Origin: Candidatus Melainabacteria bacterium
GTDB lineage: Bacteria; Cyanobacteriota; Vampirovibrionia; Obscuribacterales; Obscuribacteraceae
NCBI GenBank assembly: GCA_016716405.1
Contig: JADJWK010000004.1
Coordinates: forward strand, 62,001-126,000
DNA: 64,000 bases
Direction of reading: 5' to 3'
Shown: piece by piece, positions 50,929 to 60,651 of the stretch
How the letters are laid out: each line of letters begins with the position of its first letter
Numbering within the stretch: position 1 is the first letter of the stretch
Notes under the pieces: generated by a model
The model's input: only the letters and a program-made list of their open reading frames with translations
What the model was told of the DNA's origin: nothing
Database searches by the model: none
Made by a program: the position numbers and the translations under genes

Positions 50929-52047
50929 TCAACGATCGGCGGACTGCGGGATGGTGAAACAGAAACGGCTGCCCTTGCCGACCTCGCTCTCCACCCAGAT
51001 CTTGCCTTTGTGACGCTCGACGAAAGCCTTGCAGATAGCCAGACCGAGCCCGAAACCCCGGCGCTTGAGACCCTTGGGCTGGGCGAGCTGCCGGTAGCGC
51101 TCGAAGATCATGGGCTGGTGCTCCTCGGGGATACCCGGTCCCTGATCGATCACCTGGAATTTGACTTTCAGCCCCTCGATGCCTGCCACCACTTTCACCA
51201 CCGAATTCTCCGGCGAGTACTTGATGGCATTGGAGATCAGATTGATGAGCACCTGGACTATCCTGTCCTCGTCAGCGAAAAGGACGTCATTGGTGAAATC
51301 GGGCTCGAGCGTTATCGAAGCTTGCTGAGCCGCTCCCATGGAGGCGGAGATGGCTTTGTCGATGATTGCCCGCACCGATGTCTCCTGGCGCTCGATGTCG
51401 ATGGTTCCGGACTCCACTTTCTCGGCATCCAGGAGGTCTTTGACCAGAGAGATCAGATAATCCGAGCTCGACTGCGCCCGGGCAATGGCACGGTGACCGG
51501 CGGGATTGAGCTCGCCATAAGCGTTTTGATCGAGGAGGGTGAGCACGCCGTTAATGGAGGTCAGGGGGGTGCGCAGGTCGTGACTGACCATAGCCACCAG
51601 GTCTTGCTTCAACTGCTCGAGCCTGTGCCTCTCGGTGATGTCCTGGATATGCACGAAACTGCGCCGGTTCCCGAAGATATCGAGTTCGTTGACATAGATC
51701 TCGGTGACGAACATCTCGCCGCCCTTGCGCCGTCCCACCAGCCGCACCGGCTCATGACCGACCTGCACCGTTTCGGTATCCGGGAAGAGAAAGCTCACCG
51801 GCTGCCCCACCAGCTCCTCAGGAGCATAGTGGAAAAACTCCTGGGTGCGCTTATTGGTCACCTCTATCTTATGATCGGTGCTCAAAACGACCAGAGCGAG
51901 CGGAACGCTGGTGAGAATCTTGCGAATATTCTCGTGATTCTTGTAGATATTCTTCTTGAGCGCCTCGAGCTCCGCAGCCTGCTTCTTTGCAAGCTCGCTC
52001 AGCTCGTTATAGGTGAGAGGCTCAGCCTGGCTGTTGGAAGAATCCAC
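50929..52047 (-). CDS. PAS-domain histidine kinase
   Basis: 372 residues from a GTG at 52047 with AAGGA upstream; longer frames would cross the divergent NUDIX gene. No membrane helices. A coiled coil (residues about 10-35) leads to a PAS domain (ILTSVPLALVVLSTDHKIEVTNKR to VHIQDITERHRLEQ). HisKA is VAMVSHDLRTPLTSINGVLTLL, and the ATPase motifs are NLISNAIKYS, DQGPGIPEE and GFGLGLAICKAFV. The cognate regulator is not adjacent. A TATACA element about 15 bases before the GTG and the divergent NUDIX promoter share the 87-bp gap. Confidence 0.9.
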   Translation of the reverse strand: MDSSNSQAEPLTYNELSELAKKQAAELEALKKNIYKNHENIRKILTSVPLALVVLSTDHKIEVTNKRTQEFFHYAPEELVGQPVSFLFPDTETVQVGHEPVRLVGRRKGGEMFVTEIYVNELDIFGNRRSFVHIQDITERHRLEQLKQDLVAMVSHDLRTPLTSINGVLTLLDQNAYGELNPAGHRAIARAQSSSDYLISLVKDLLDAEKVESGTIDIERQETSVRAIIDKAISASMGAAQQASITLEPDFTNDVLFADEDRIVQVLINLISNAIKYSPENSVVKVVAGIEGLKVKFQVIDQGPGIPEEHQPMIFERYRQLAQPKGLKRRGFGLGLAICKAFVERHKGKIWVESEVGKGSRFCFTIPQSADR

Positions 52048-52134
52048 TCCCGAAGGTCCTTGTATAAGCGCGAGACATGAAAAGATTACACTATTTAGCC
52101 CGGTCCGCCCGGGGCGATCTGCTAAAATCCCGTC

Positions 52135-52689
52135 ATGAAAACTGCTAATCCCTGGAAGACACAAGGCACCAGGCTGATTTACGACAATGCCTGGATAACC
52201 GTGCGAGAAGACGAAGTGGTCAGACCGGACGGGCAGAAAGGCATTTATGGCGTGGTTCACTTCAAGAACAAAGCCATAGGCGTTCTCGCTCTTACCCCGG
52301 ACCGCCACCTCTACCTGGTGGGGCAGCACCGTTACCCCCTGGATCTCTACTCATGGGAGATTCCGGAAGGAGGCTGCCCTGAAGATGAAGACCCCCTGGA
52401 GGCCGCCCGGAGAGAGCTCCAGGAAGAGACCGGTCTGACAGCCAGGAACTGGAAGCTTCTGGGCACAGCCCATCTGAGCAATTCGGTGAGCGACGAGCTG
52501 GCCCTCTGGTATCTAGCCACCGATCTTGTCGAAGGAAAAGCCAGTCCCGAGGGCACTGAAGAGCTCCTGGTCAAGAAAGTGCCTTTCGAGCAAGCGGTCA
52601 CCATGGCTATCGAAGGAGAGATCACCGACTCGGTTTCGGTAATGGCCATCACGAACCTGGCTGTCTTGCTGCAGAGAGGAAAGGTATGA
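52135..52689 (+). CDS. NUDIX hydrolase, ADP-ribose pyrophosphatase-like
   Basis: 184 residues. Opens with WKTQGTRLIYDNAWITVREDEVVRPDGQKGIYGVVHFKN, the N-terminal domain usual in ADP-ribose pyrophosphatases. The NUDIX box is GGCPEDEDPLEAARRELQEETG near residues 82-103, preceded by the characteristic WEIPEG. Expected reaction: ADP-ribose to AMP and ribose 5-phosphate. A TAAAAT hexamer ends about six bases before the ATG, suggesting a leaderless message. The stop overlaps the next start (ATGA). Confidence 0.92.
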   Translation: MKTANPWKTQGTRLIYDNAWITVREDEVVRPDGQKGIYGVVHFKNKAIGVLALTPDRHLYLVGQHRYPLDLYSWEIPEGGCPEDEDPLEAARRELQEETGLTARNWKLLGTAHLSNSVSDELALWYLATDLVEGKASPEGTEELLVKKVPFEQAVTMAIEGEITDSVSVMAITNLAVLLQRGKV

Positions 52690-53471
52690 TTCGCACCAGA
52701 TTGATCGACGCCAGACACTCCAACGACCCGCGCTACACACGCTGGAAAGCTCGCTTTCGCTCCGCTGTCCTGGCTTACGAAGAAGGAAAATTCGACGAGG
52801 CCAGGCATGTTATCTTTCTCGCCCTGCGCGCTGCCGAGCAGCTCGAAGAGAGCGAATTCGCAGTACCGGCATGTTATCTGGCTCTGGGCGTTCTCGAGAC
52901 CGATACGGGCAAAATGGACCAGGCCAGGGAGTCCCTGGCCAAAGCCGAGCACCATCTCAAAAGCAAACAGGGAGACGATTGCCGGGAGCTCTATGCCTGC
53001 CTTCTCCGCTATAAGGCCGCCTGGTTCGATCGTAATCACGATAAAGCGCAAGCCGAGAAGCTCCTGAGAGAATCGGTGCAGATTCTCAAAGAGCTGGGAG
53101 TAGACAGCTCGGTGCAGCTGGCAAACTCGCTATCGGATCTCTGCTTTCTTCTTGTCCGGGTCGGTAATCTGGACGAAGCCGAAGACCTCATTCTGGCCGC
53201 CATGGATATTTATTCGAGCACGGTTGGCCGGGCTGACCCGGCATATGACTGGGCTAAGATGATCTATCAGATCTGCCTGAACAAGCAGGACGAGGAGGCT
53301 CTCTTCGACGCCTTCGAGATGTCGGCCACTTCGCTTCAATACAAGGTTGGCGCTCAGAATCCGCACCTGGTCCGTGCCCTGAGAATCTATGCTCATGCCT
53401 TGAAAGAAAGAGGCATGAAAGACAATCTCGAGCGTGCCCGGGACAAATTCACCGCTCTCATCAAGCACTGA
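52686..53471 (+). CDS. TPR protein, translationally coupled to NUDIX gene
   Basis: 261 residues, soluble and helical. Several TPR units are visible: WKARFRSAVLAYEEGKFDEARHVIFLAL, YLALGVLETDTGKMDQARESLAKAEHHL, NSLSDLCFLLVRVGNLDEAEDLILAAM. No other domain. The ATG overlaps the NUDIX stop by four bases. The partner protein is unknown. A strong hairpin follows the stop. Confidence 0.82.
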   Translation: MIRTRLIDARHSNDPRYTRWKARFRSAVLAYEEGKFDEARHVIFLALRAAEQLEESEFAVPACYLALGVLETDTGKMDQARESLAKAEHHLKSKQGDDCRELYACLLRYKAAWFDRNHDKAQAEKLLRESVQILKELGVDSSVQLANSLSDLCFLLVRVGNLDEAEDLILAAMDIYSSTVGRADPAYDWAKMIYQICLNKQDEEALFDAFEMSATSLQYKVGAQNPHLVRALRIYAHALKERGMKDNLERARDKFTALIKH

Positions 53472-53478
53472 AACCCCC

Positions 53479-53512
53479 GGTTCCGGGAGCTGCAAATGCA
53501 GCCCCCGGAACC
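53479..53512. terminator. Long hairpin between convergent genes
   Basis: GGTTCCGGG (53479-53487) pairs with CCCGGAACC (53504-53512), and GCTGCA (53489-53494) with TGCAGC (53497-53502), separated by one A-C mismatch and a two-base loop. An A-run then a T-run (about 53520-53535) follow at a small distance. It is probably the end of the NUDIX/TPR transcript, although the T-tract is not immediately adjacent. Confidence 0.5.
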
Positions 53513-53538
53513 ACCTTCGAAAAAAACCTTTTTTCCGG

Positions 53539-55860
53539 TCAGCCCTGGAAGTACTTCCGACGATAAGAGTTAGCCAGAGCCTCGATCTGATCCGCCGGAG
53601 GAAGCACATAGGTGCGACCGGCATAATAAATCGGCTCGAGCTTCATCACGCAACCATTTTCATTGACGATGCGCGGAGCGAGATTGTTGGCTTCGTAGAG
53701 CGCTTCGATGGGAACGTTGCGTCCGTACTTCTGACGGGCCAGGCGAGAGAGCGTGTCGCCATAGATAAGCTTGACATCCGTGGCGCTCTCGGCGGGTCCT
53801 ACCCGGCTGCTGAACTGATCGCGCATCTGGCTGGCCCGGGCACGATAAGCCTGGGTGAGTTCGGGAATCTGATCCTGGCTCGGCAGAACATATTCGCGCC
53901 CGGCGACATAATCGGGGTCGCGAAGCTCTATGCTGTCACCGTTGCGAACTGCCTGGGGCTTGAGACCGTTGGCTTCGAATATAGCCTCGATAGCCGGATA
54001 GCCATACTTGCGATTGGCCATATTCCAGAAGCGGTCGCTGCGCTCGATCTTGACACTCTTGGTCTCGTTGGGGCCTCCCAGGCGCGGATCGATGTCCAAT
54101 GTCTCCAACCTCGGTCTTACCGGCTGTCTCTCCACCGGCTGTCTCTCCACCGGCTGTCTCTCTACCGGCTGTCTTTCCACCGGCTCATCTCTATGTACCA
54201 CACGTTCGGGTTGCCCGGACTCAGTCTGCAAATCCCCTTGTAAATCCCGTTGTGAGTCTTGGGGCGCAGGGTTGGCGCTGAACACGTCTTCGGGGCGGAC
54301 GCCGAATTTGGCTGCGTGACCCAGCATATCCGAGATGCTGATGCCCCGTCCGTCACCGTCAACGGTGTGACGGATATTGCCGTAGTTGTCCAGCATATAG
54401 CCCAGTACGGCACGCTGCTCGGGATTAAATCTAAAAGTGTCAATGCGGGCGGCTTCGAGCTCATCTTCCTTGATGACGTTGTCCGAGCCGGCCAGACCCT
54501 GGAAGTCCTCGGTGCGGCCGAAATTGGCAAGCATGCGTGCGGACATTGCACGGTCATTGTTGCGGGTCTCGGTGTTCTCGGTCAGGTCTCTGAGGTCGCC
54601 TTTGCTGATGCCCCGGGACTGCTCGGCGCGATCGCTGTCGTCATTGGTGACATCGTTGTGCAGCATGGAGATTCCATCCACGTTGTTTCTCATGTTGCGC
54701 AGGACCATCGCCTCCACCGGCGATCGCGAGGCGATATTGCTTTGCAAGACGGTATCGAGCTCGCTGGCATGGATATAGCTCTTGTTGCCATTGATATTGT
54801 TGAGGCTGTCGAAGTTCTGGCTTCCGTATTCGCCCATGACCCGTCCCATCAGGTTGCGCTGGGCGAGGGACTGCTCGATATTGCCTGTGATGGCAGCTAC
54901 TTCCTGGGGAGTGTAGGCACCGGAGGTGAGATGCTGGTCCATGGCGCGAAGCGAATCGGAGAGCGAATGATTCTTGATACCGACCTCGATGGCGTTGAGA
55001 CCCTGGGCACTGGCGCCGCCGACCTTGTCGCGGGGATCCACGGTGAAGCTGAGGTCACCCATACGGGGACGAAACTCGGGCTGCTCGAGACCGATCTGAG
55101 GGTCGGCGCCATGCTTGGCCGACCAGTCGAGAACATCGGAAAGAGTCATCTTGTTCCAGTTGTCCCCGTCACGGGCAGCGCGGATGCCGCCGTAATTCTC
55201 GCGCATATAGTCGAGGACGGCTTTCTCATCGGGACCATAACGCATAGAGTCGCGCTTGGCGCGGTCGAGCTCGCCTCTCTCGAGCAGTCCGTCGGGACCG
55301 GCGAGATTGAGCCACTTCTCACGGCTGCCGAATGAAGAGAGCATCTGACGGGACATCTGGCTGTGGAAGCGGCCATTCCTCTGATCCTGACCCCATTCGC
55401 TCAGATCTCTGCTGCTGATGCCCTTGGCGATCTCATCCGAGCGGCTCGGGCTGTCGCTATGGTGGCTGCTGGCGTCCTCGTGCTGGAGAGAGATCTCGTC
55501 GATACGATTGCGGAGCGAGCGGGCGATCATGCCTTTGATAGGAGAGTAAGTTTCGATTCCGGACATCAGCCGGCTATCGAGATCCTGGGCGTGAATATAA
55601 CGATCGCCGTTGCTCAGGTCGCTGAACTGCGACTGACCGTATTCCACCATTACCCTCGGAAGAAGACCGGCGGTCTCGAGCTGCTGGGCGACGATCTGAC
55701 CGACCTGACGGCGCTCGGCTTCGGATAGCCCGGAGCTGGCGAGACCACGATCGGCGGTCTCGACGGCGTCGGAGAGCCGATTCTGTCTCATACCCTGTTG
55801 CAGTATCTCAAATGATTGCGATGCTGCCTGCTCAACATTTTGAGCGCCATCGATTGTCAT
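53539..55860 (-). CDS. Large protein with two LysM-like domains and internal duplicated module
   Basis: 773 residues from the ATG at 55860 (GGAGG nine bases upstream). No signal peptide. Two similar modules of about 230 residues occupy residues 10-500; each has a helical part with SxxxxFGR/SSFGS and an acidic loop region such as LERGELDRAKRDSMRYGPDEKAVLDYM and IKEDELEAARIDTFRFNPEQRAVLGYM, loosely EF-hand-like. A linker with four PVERQ repeats follows (about residues 560-580). The C-terminus has two LysM-like peptidoglycan-binding units (DRFWNMANRKYGYPAIEAIFEANGLK and DTLSRLARQKYGRNVPIEALYEANNLA), each followed by GREYVLPS or GRTYVLPP. Export without a signal would need a special route. Confidence 0.75.
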   Translation of the reverse strand: MTIDGAQNVEQAASQSFEILQQGMRQNRLSDAVETADRGLASSGLSEAERRQVGQIVAQQLETAGLLPRVMVEYGQSQFSDLSNGDRYIHAQDLDSRLMSGIETYSPIKGMIARSLRNRIDEISLQHEDASSHHSDSPSRSDEIAKGISSRDLSEWGQDQRNGRFHSQMSRQMLSSFGSREKWLNLAGPDGLLERGELDRAKRDSMRYGPDEKAVLDYMRENYGGIRAARDGDNWNKMTLSDVLDWSAKHGADPQIGLEQPEFRPRMGDLSFTVDPRDKVGGASAQGLNAIEVGIKNHSLSDSLRAMDQHLTSGAYTPQEVAAITGNIEQSLAQRNLMGRVMGEYGSQNFDSLNNINGNKSYIHASELDTVLQSNIASRSPVEAMVLRNMRNNVDGISMLHNDVTNDDSDRAEQSRGISKGDLRDLTENTETRNNDRAMSARMLANFGRTEDFQGLAGSDNVIKEDELEAARIDTFRFNPEQRAVLGYMLDNYGNIRHTVDGDGRGISISDMLGHAAKFGVRPEDVFSANPAPQDSQRDLQGDLQTESGQPERVVHRDEPVERQPVERQPVERQPVERQPVRPRLETLDIDPRLGGPNETKSVKIERSDRFWNMANRKYGYPAIEAIFEANGLKPQAVRNGDSIELRDPDYVAGREYVLPSQDQIPELTQAYRARASQMRDQFSSRVGPAESATDVKLIYGDTLSRLARQKYGRNVPIEALYEANNLAPRIVNENGCVMKLEPIYYAGRTYVLPPADQIEALANSYRRKYFQG
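54121..54180. repeat. 15-bp tandem repeat, four copies
   Basis: CGGCTGTCTCTCCAC at 54121 and 54136, with two variants at 54151 and 54166; on the coding (minus) strand each encodes Pro-Val-Glu-Arg-Gln. The unit is in frame and forms the linker before the LysM-like domains. Confidence 0.9.
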
Positions 55861-56246
55861 AGCCTGAACCTCCAGGAAGCGAGCGATTGGGGGGTTTCGA
55901 AAAGGGAAAAGGCAGGCCAACGCCGGGTTATTTGATTTGCTGTTTGCGAGCGATGCATACAGATTAGAATCGGCGACCCTCAATATCAATACGGGAAATC
56001 ACGTAGGATGGGGGAAAATACGAAACATTCGAGGTTCTCGAAGGAGTAGAATTGCACCAGGAACGAGTCCGCAAACGCTGACCAGCAGACACTTTAGAGG
56101 TTCAACAATATCGCAACTTTATCCAATTTCTCCCGATGCCGGGTACATACACATATGGCGTCCCTGATCTCCCCTTCCCCTCTCCGTTTCTCTAGCTTTT
56201 CCTCTTCGTCCTCTTCCTCCAACCTCCCCTCCCCGAGAATAAGATC
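55861..56246. other. 386-bp divergent intergenic region with polypyrimidine tract
   Basis: Separates the divergent LysM-like gene and the gene at 56247. It holds a short hairpin (TTCGAG 56028-56033 with CTCGAA 56037-56042) and a 67-base tract at 56168-56234 with only six purines on the plus strand. Both genes must have promoters here; I see no consensus pair. Confidence 0.6.
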
Positions 56247-58733
56247 ATGTCCACCCCAGATGTAAATGAACGCGCTCAGAATCAGGACCATCAGGACTTC
56301 CTCGACGACGTCAACGAGAGCCTGCTGGCTTCCACCGACGAGAACAGCGATCAGGCCGTATCCCATGCCGGCACGCCCCGAACTTATCACGTCGCCGGTC
56401 TGGGACCGGTGAGCCAGAGCACCGGCGACAACGGCGTGGTGACCACGACCTTTCCGGAGAGTCAAGGCAAGGTCGCCTGGATCAAGTATGACCCGAATAA
56501 TGAGACAGAACCGTATTCGGTGAGATTCCGGGATGGCATGTATGACGCCGACGTGGAGAAATCCATCAAGGAAGGCAAGTTCGCCATGAGGGTGTTCCTC
56601 GAGCCCGGCGGCGATCCCGGCGATCCCGACTCGATCGATCTATACGATCCATACTTCAACCAGGTAGGCGAGCTCGAAGAGCGCGGCGACGAGCGTTATC
56701 TCTATCCCAACGGCAAGCTTTCCGATAAAGTAGAGAAAGAGAATGAAACCGGAGGGACCCCGGAAAGCGAGTTCTTCAAAGGAGTTAAGACTCCTTTCGA
56801 ACATGGCGGCGAGAAAGGCAACCTATATATTGACCAGAAGACCGGCTATGTTCAGGGCATAGAGTTCAGCCACGGCAAGCGGGAAGGGCAGAAGCTCCGT
56901 TTCGACCGCGATGAGAATGGCAATGTCACCGCCGTCGAGCTGAGAAATGCTGCCGGGCAGTCGGGAAAGATCGCCAGAGACGGCGAAGGCTGGGTGGCGG
57001 TGCCGCCGGAGACCCTGGAAGCTCTCGGACTGCCGGGATCTTCTGCAGGCAGGGTGAAAGGAGTCATTAAAGTAAAAGACAACGGCGACATCATCCATGA
57101 CGCCGGTGACGGCACCAGCACCGCTGTGCGCATAGACGGCTCCCGTGAGCATTTCGACTTCAACGAGTATTCCCGCACCCGGGAAGGCGCCGACGGGACG
57201 AAATCGAAGGAGTACTGGGACGGCTACCGGTGGCGTCAGGGAGAGGCCAAGCAAAACGCCGACGGCACCACTTCGGTCAATTTCGCTCCGGAGCAGGGCA
57301 AGCCCGTGCAGGTGATTCGTGACGCCCGTCCGGCCGCGGACGGGAGCCGCAGCAACAAGTTCAAAGTGGTCTTCTCCGGCGGACGCTCCTATGATGCCGA
57401 CTGGGGCAGTCAGAAAATGACCTATAGCAGCCAGCAGCAGTCCGTGGACCTCTATAACTCAGGCATGACCAATAGCGAAGGCAAAGCCGTCTGGATGCAG
57501 GGCGCCCGGGTCGGTCAGGCAGGCGATGCCACGGTCATCGAATTGAAGCCGGGCACCGAGCATCAGAGCGAGAAAATCGCCACAGGCAAGAGCCCCTATC
57601 GCGTAGCTATTCATAAAGACGGCGATGTCACCGCCATATACAAGGAAGGTCCTCAGGTACGCTCGGACGGCCGGGGCAATGTCGAGAATATCGTCCATGC
57701 CAACGGTCATGAAGCCGATCTCATCCGCGATGCCAACGGCGATGTGGTGGCAGTACGCGGCTCGGACGGACGAAACTTGGTCAGACAACGATCAGCAAGC
57801 ACCGCAGGAGGTGGCAGTATCACCGAGAGCTGGCGGCTCCGCGAAGGCGATACGGACCTGGGCTCTTTCGCTGGTCGCCTCGAGACGGGAGAGGCCGGCA
57901 GGCTCTCAATCCAGGACACAGCTGGCAACAGTCTCGATATGGAAGGTAACGGACGGGTGGTGCAGAAGCGAGGCGGCAAGATCGTGGCAGTCACCGACGC
58001 CAATCGCCAGCACTGGAGCCTGGAGCAAAGAGAGGGAAGCGACAAGCCGCGCTGGACAGTGAGCTCCGCTGGCGACACGCGGACTTTCGAGGGGACCCTG
58101 AAACTCTACGACAACGGGCTCGCGGCCGTGGAGACCAGCCCCGGCGTTTTTCAGACCCGCAACCCGGATGCCTCCACCTCTACTTATAACACCGCCGGCG
58201 TGGAGCTCAGCAGAGACTTCGACGACGGCGCAGCCATCAAGCGTGATCAGGATGGTTTCGTAACCGAGCTCAAAGACTCGAAAGGAAATGTCAAACAGTT
58301 CATTTTCAAGAAAGGACCGGAGGGACAGCAGGTGATCGACCGGATCATGCTGAACGGCAAGCCTTTCGAGGTCCTGGTCAACGGCAGATTACGCGAGCTA
58401 AAACCGGGAGCTCTTCCCAACAGCACCAGGCAAGCCGATCTCGGCGGCTATGTGGACTATGACCCGGCGACCGGCAGGCGCACCGTCAGGCAGAGCAGCG
58501 ACAGGCAGGCGAAAGCTCGCCGAGAGGAAGGCTTGCACGGCGAGGTGGACGTATACGACGATAGCGGCAATAAAGTGTCGAGCACCGGCAGCCAGAGCCG
58601 GGAAGACAACCAGATCCCCCGGGACTTCGGGACCAGGCAGAGCCGCTACCGGTCCGAGCTGGAGGCCGAGCCCTATCTTGCCGTTCATGCCCTGCCCGAG
58701 GACATGGAGCCATTTCCATTTGCTCTGGCATGA
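56247..58733 (+). CDS. Very large hydrophilic beta-repeat protein (YD/RHS-like)
   Basis: 828 residues, ATG without a clear ribosome binding site, no signal peptide or membrane helix. The chain is rich in Gly, Asp, Arg and Tyr with short strands repeated every 20-25 residues (LIRDANGDVVAVRGSDGRNLV, VQFIFKK-like and TELKDSKGNVKQFIFKKG), resembling the YD/RHS wrapping repeats, although the canonical YD motif is weak. The C-terminus is Arg/Glu/Asp-rich. RHS-like shells often enclose toxins, but no toxin domain is evident. Same style (large, polar, no signal) as the products of 38153-40243 and 53539-55860. Confidence 0.65.
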   Translation: MSTPDVNERAQNQDHQDFLDDVNESLLASTDENSDQAVSHAGTPRTYHVAGLGPVSQSTGDNGVVTTTFPESQGKVAWIKYDPNNETEPYSVRFRDGMYDADVEKSIKEGKFAMRVFLEPGGDPGDPDSIDLYDPYFNQVGELEERGDERYLYPNGKLSDKVEKENETGGTPESEFFKGVKTPFEHGGEKGNLYIDQKTGYVQGIEFSHGKREGQKLRFDRDENGNVTAVELRNAAGQSGKIARDGEGWVAVPPETLEALGLPGSSAGRVKGVIKVKDNGDIIHDAGDGTSTAVRIDGSREHFDFNEYSRTREGADGTKSKEYWDGYRWRQGEAKQNADGTTSVNFAPEQGKPVQVIRDARPAADGSRSNKFKVVFSGGRSYDADWGSQKMTYSSQQQSVDLYNSGMTNSEGKAVWMQGARVGQAGDATVIELKPGTEHQSEKIATGKSPYRVAIHKDGDVTAIYKEGPQVRSDGRGNVENIVHANGHEADLIRDANGDVVAVRGSDGRNLVRQRSASTAGGGSITESWRLREGDTDLGSFAGRLETGEAGRLSIQDTAGNSLDMEGNGRVVQKRGGKIVAVTDANRQHWSLEQREGSDKPRWTVSSAGDTRTFEGTLKLYDNGLAAVETSPGVFQTRNPDASTSTYNTAGVELSRDFDDGAAIKRDQDGFVTELKDSKGNVKQFIFKKGPEGQQVIDRIMLNGKPFEVLVNGRLRELKPGALPNSTRQADLGGYVDYDPATGRRTVRQSSDRQAKARREEGLHGEVDVYDDSGNKVSSTGSQSREDNQIPRDFGTRQSRYRSELEAEPYLAVHALPEDMEPFPFALA

Positions 58734-58809
58734 CTCTTGACGACCCCTCCGCTTATCTGTCTTTTTTGCCTCTCGGGTAGAATGGGCTGGAGGTCGGCAA
58801 GGAGCTTCC

Positions 58810-59202
58810 GTGGATTTTACTCCTGAACTCGCCCTGACGGTCCTGAAAGGCTATGTCCTGACAGTGATCTTCGAGACCGCCGTGCTAATTCTCGGTCTCT
58901 CCAGGCAACACAGCATCAAGCGCCGTTTTATAGCCGGTGTATGGTTGTCGGCCGCCAGCTATCCCTTCGTAATCTTTCTATTCCCCCGTCTTATCAACCC
59001 CATCGAGATGGAGACCGCCTATCGGGTGGTCTCAGAGACCTTCGCCCCTCTTTTCGAGTGCTTTCTTTTCTGGCTCGTCTACTATCGCCTCAAACAAGCA
59101 CCCGGCGACGGTCTTGCCAGAGACATGAGCACCATCGTCATCGCCAATCTCTTCTCATACGGAATGGGGCTGGTCATCGAGAGCTTCGGTTTCGTCATCT
59201 GA
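58810..59202 (+). CDS. Small membrane protein, unknown function
   Basis: 130 residues. GTG start with AAGGAG five bases upstream; a TAGAAT -10-like element lies at 58778-58783. Four hydrophobic segments: residues about 8-28, 40-58, 75-92 and 108-126. No charged catalytic motif. The gene overlaps the end of the convergent eutA by eight bases. A link to ethanolamine use is not supported beyond position. Confidence 0.72.
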   Translation: MDFTPELALTVLKGYVLTVIFETAVLILGLSRQHSIKRRFIAGVWLSAASYPFVIFLFPRLINPIEMETAYRVVSETFAPLFECFLFWLVYYRLKQAPGDGLARDMSTIVIANLFSYGMGLVIESFGFVI

Positions 59203-60649
59203 AGATCAGCGTCTTGACGACCACGGGCACGGTCATGCCCCCGGGCAGGGGTCGGCCAATCTCGAGAAAGTCTCCGTCGGAGCAATCGATTCCATCCACC
59301 ACGAGGATATGGTCCGTCCCCAGGGCTCTTCTCAAGAGGAGCCCGAGGGCCATCCCGGCATCCTCCCTGAGCACGAAAACAAAAGGTCTGGACAGATAAT
59401 TCTCCTCTATCGCCCGGCAGATATTCCGGCACCAGGACTCCAGACTGGCATGACCGAGATCGCCCAGAGAAGGAAGATAGACGGCCAGGGGCTCCCTTGC
59501 TCTATCCGGACTCAGGTCCTGGAGCCTGAGAGCCAGCGATACCCGGTCGCTCAGAGACTCGGGATCCGGATCCGAATCCTCGGAATCAGCGGGGAGCCTG
59601 AGAATCGGCAGGTTGCTCAAAGGCAGCAGCGCTTCCGCCACCGTCACCGTAAAACCGCTCAGCATCAGGGAGTGGCTGCCAGCCCCGATAACAGTGGCCC
59701 GGATCGGGCACTCCGGTCTTGCCACCGGCCAGCCTCTGGCCCCGACCAGACCGCGAAGGGCCGAAGCCAGATAATGCCCCATGTCGCCGAACTCCAGGCA
59801 GTGTACTGCCTGATCCACTTTCCGATCGACCATGAGCTGGGCGACCCCGCCGCTGAACCAGTATCCGTCGACAGAAACTCCGGTAGCGGGCGGAACATCG
59901 GTAGTCAGATACTCCGGAACCGAACCCGGCAACTCTATTCCGGAGACAATAAGAGCGGCCGCCCGCTCTGCCAGAGTCTCGAGCTGCTTCGAGTCCAGCG
60001 CCATCCCCGGCTCCGCATCGATATCGCAGGACCGGGCGATTTTCCGGCCGCTGGCGCTGACAGCCAGGACAACGCCTTTCTCGTCGAGCTGCAGGAAACG
60101 GGCGCCCAGATCTAGACACCAGGTAGCCGCTGGCTCTCCCTCTCGATAGACAGCGATATTGGTGGTACCGCCACCGATATCGATATTGCATACGGTGGTG
60201 CGCTCGAGCCGCGACGAGGTTGCCGCCCCGGAGCCGCGCGCCGCAAGCAGGCTTTCCATATGAGGACCGGCACTGGCGGCGACGAAATCACCGGCCAGAT
60301 GAGCGAGCCGCTCGATCACCTCCCGGGCGTTCGGAAGACGGGCACTGCCCCCGGTGATGATCGCCGCTCCGCACTGCACCGAGGCGGGATCGATACCGGC
60401 CTTCTCATACTCGCTCTCGAGAATCGCGCAGACAGCCTCGGCATCGATCAGACCGCCGGGTGACAGGGGCGTGAGATAGACCGGGCTCTCGTAGATGATC
60501 TCGCGCTCGGCGATATTGAGCCTGGGGACCTGATTGGCCCCGGCGAGATTGTCGAGACGTAGACGGGAAAAAATGAGGTGGCTGGAGGTGGTACCGATAT
60601 CGATACCAACGCTGAGAAGCTCGCCAACGCTCGCGCCCGCTCCCGGCAT
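59195..60649 (-). CDS. eutA: Ethanolamine ammonia-lyase reactivating factor EutA
   Basis: 484 residues from the ATG at 60649; a long in-frame extension upstream lies within eutC and is not coding. It belongs to the actin-like ATPases that replace damaged cobalamin in ethanolamine ammonia-lyase. Family marks are SVGIDIGTTSSHLIFSRL, VYLTPLSPGGLIDAE, AIITGGSARLPNA, CNIDIGGGTTNIAVYREGE, LDLGARFLQLDEKG and VSVDGYWFSGG. It starts two bases after the eutC stop and is cotranscribed with it. Confidence 0.93.
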   Translation of the reverse strand: MPGAGASVGELLSVGIDIGTTSSHLIFSRLRLDNLAGANQVPRLNIAEREIIYESPVYLTPLSPGGLIDAEAVCAILESEYEKAGIDPASVQCGAAIITGGSARLPNAREVIERLAHLAGDFVAASAGPHMESLLAARGSGAATSSRLERTTVCNIDIGGGTTNIAVYREGEPAATWCLDLGARFLQLDEKGVVLAVSASGRKIARSCDIDAEPGMALDSKQLETLAERAAALIVSGIELPGSVPEYLTTDVPPATGVSVDGYWFSGGVAQLMVDRKVDQAVHCLEFGDMGHYLASALRGLVGARGWPVARPECPIRATVIGAGSHSLMLSGFTVTVAEALLPLSNLPILRLPADSEDSDPDPESLSDRVSLALRLQDLSPDRAREPLAVYLPSLGDLGHASLESWCRNICRAIEENYLSRPFVFVLREDAGMALGLLLRRALGTDHILVVDGIDCSDGDFLEIGRPLPGGMTVPVVVKTLIFR

Positions 60650-60651
60650 GG

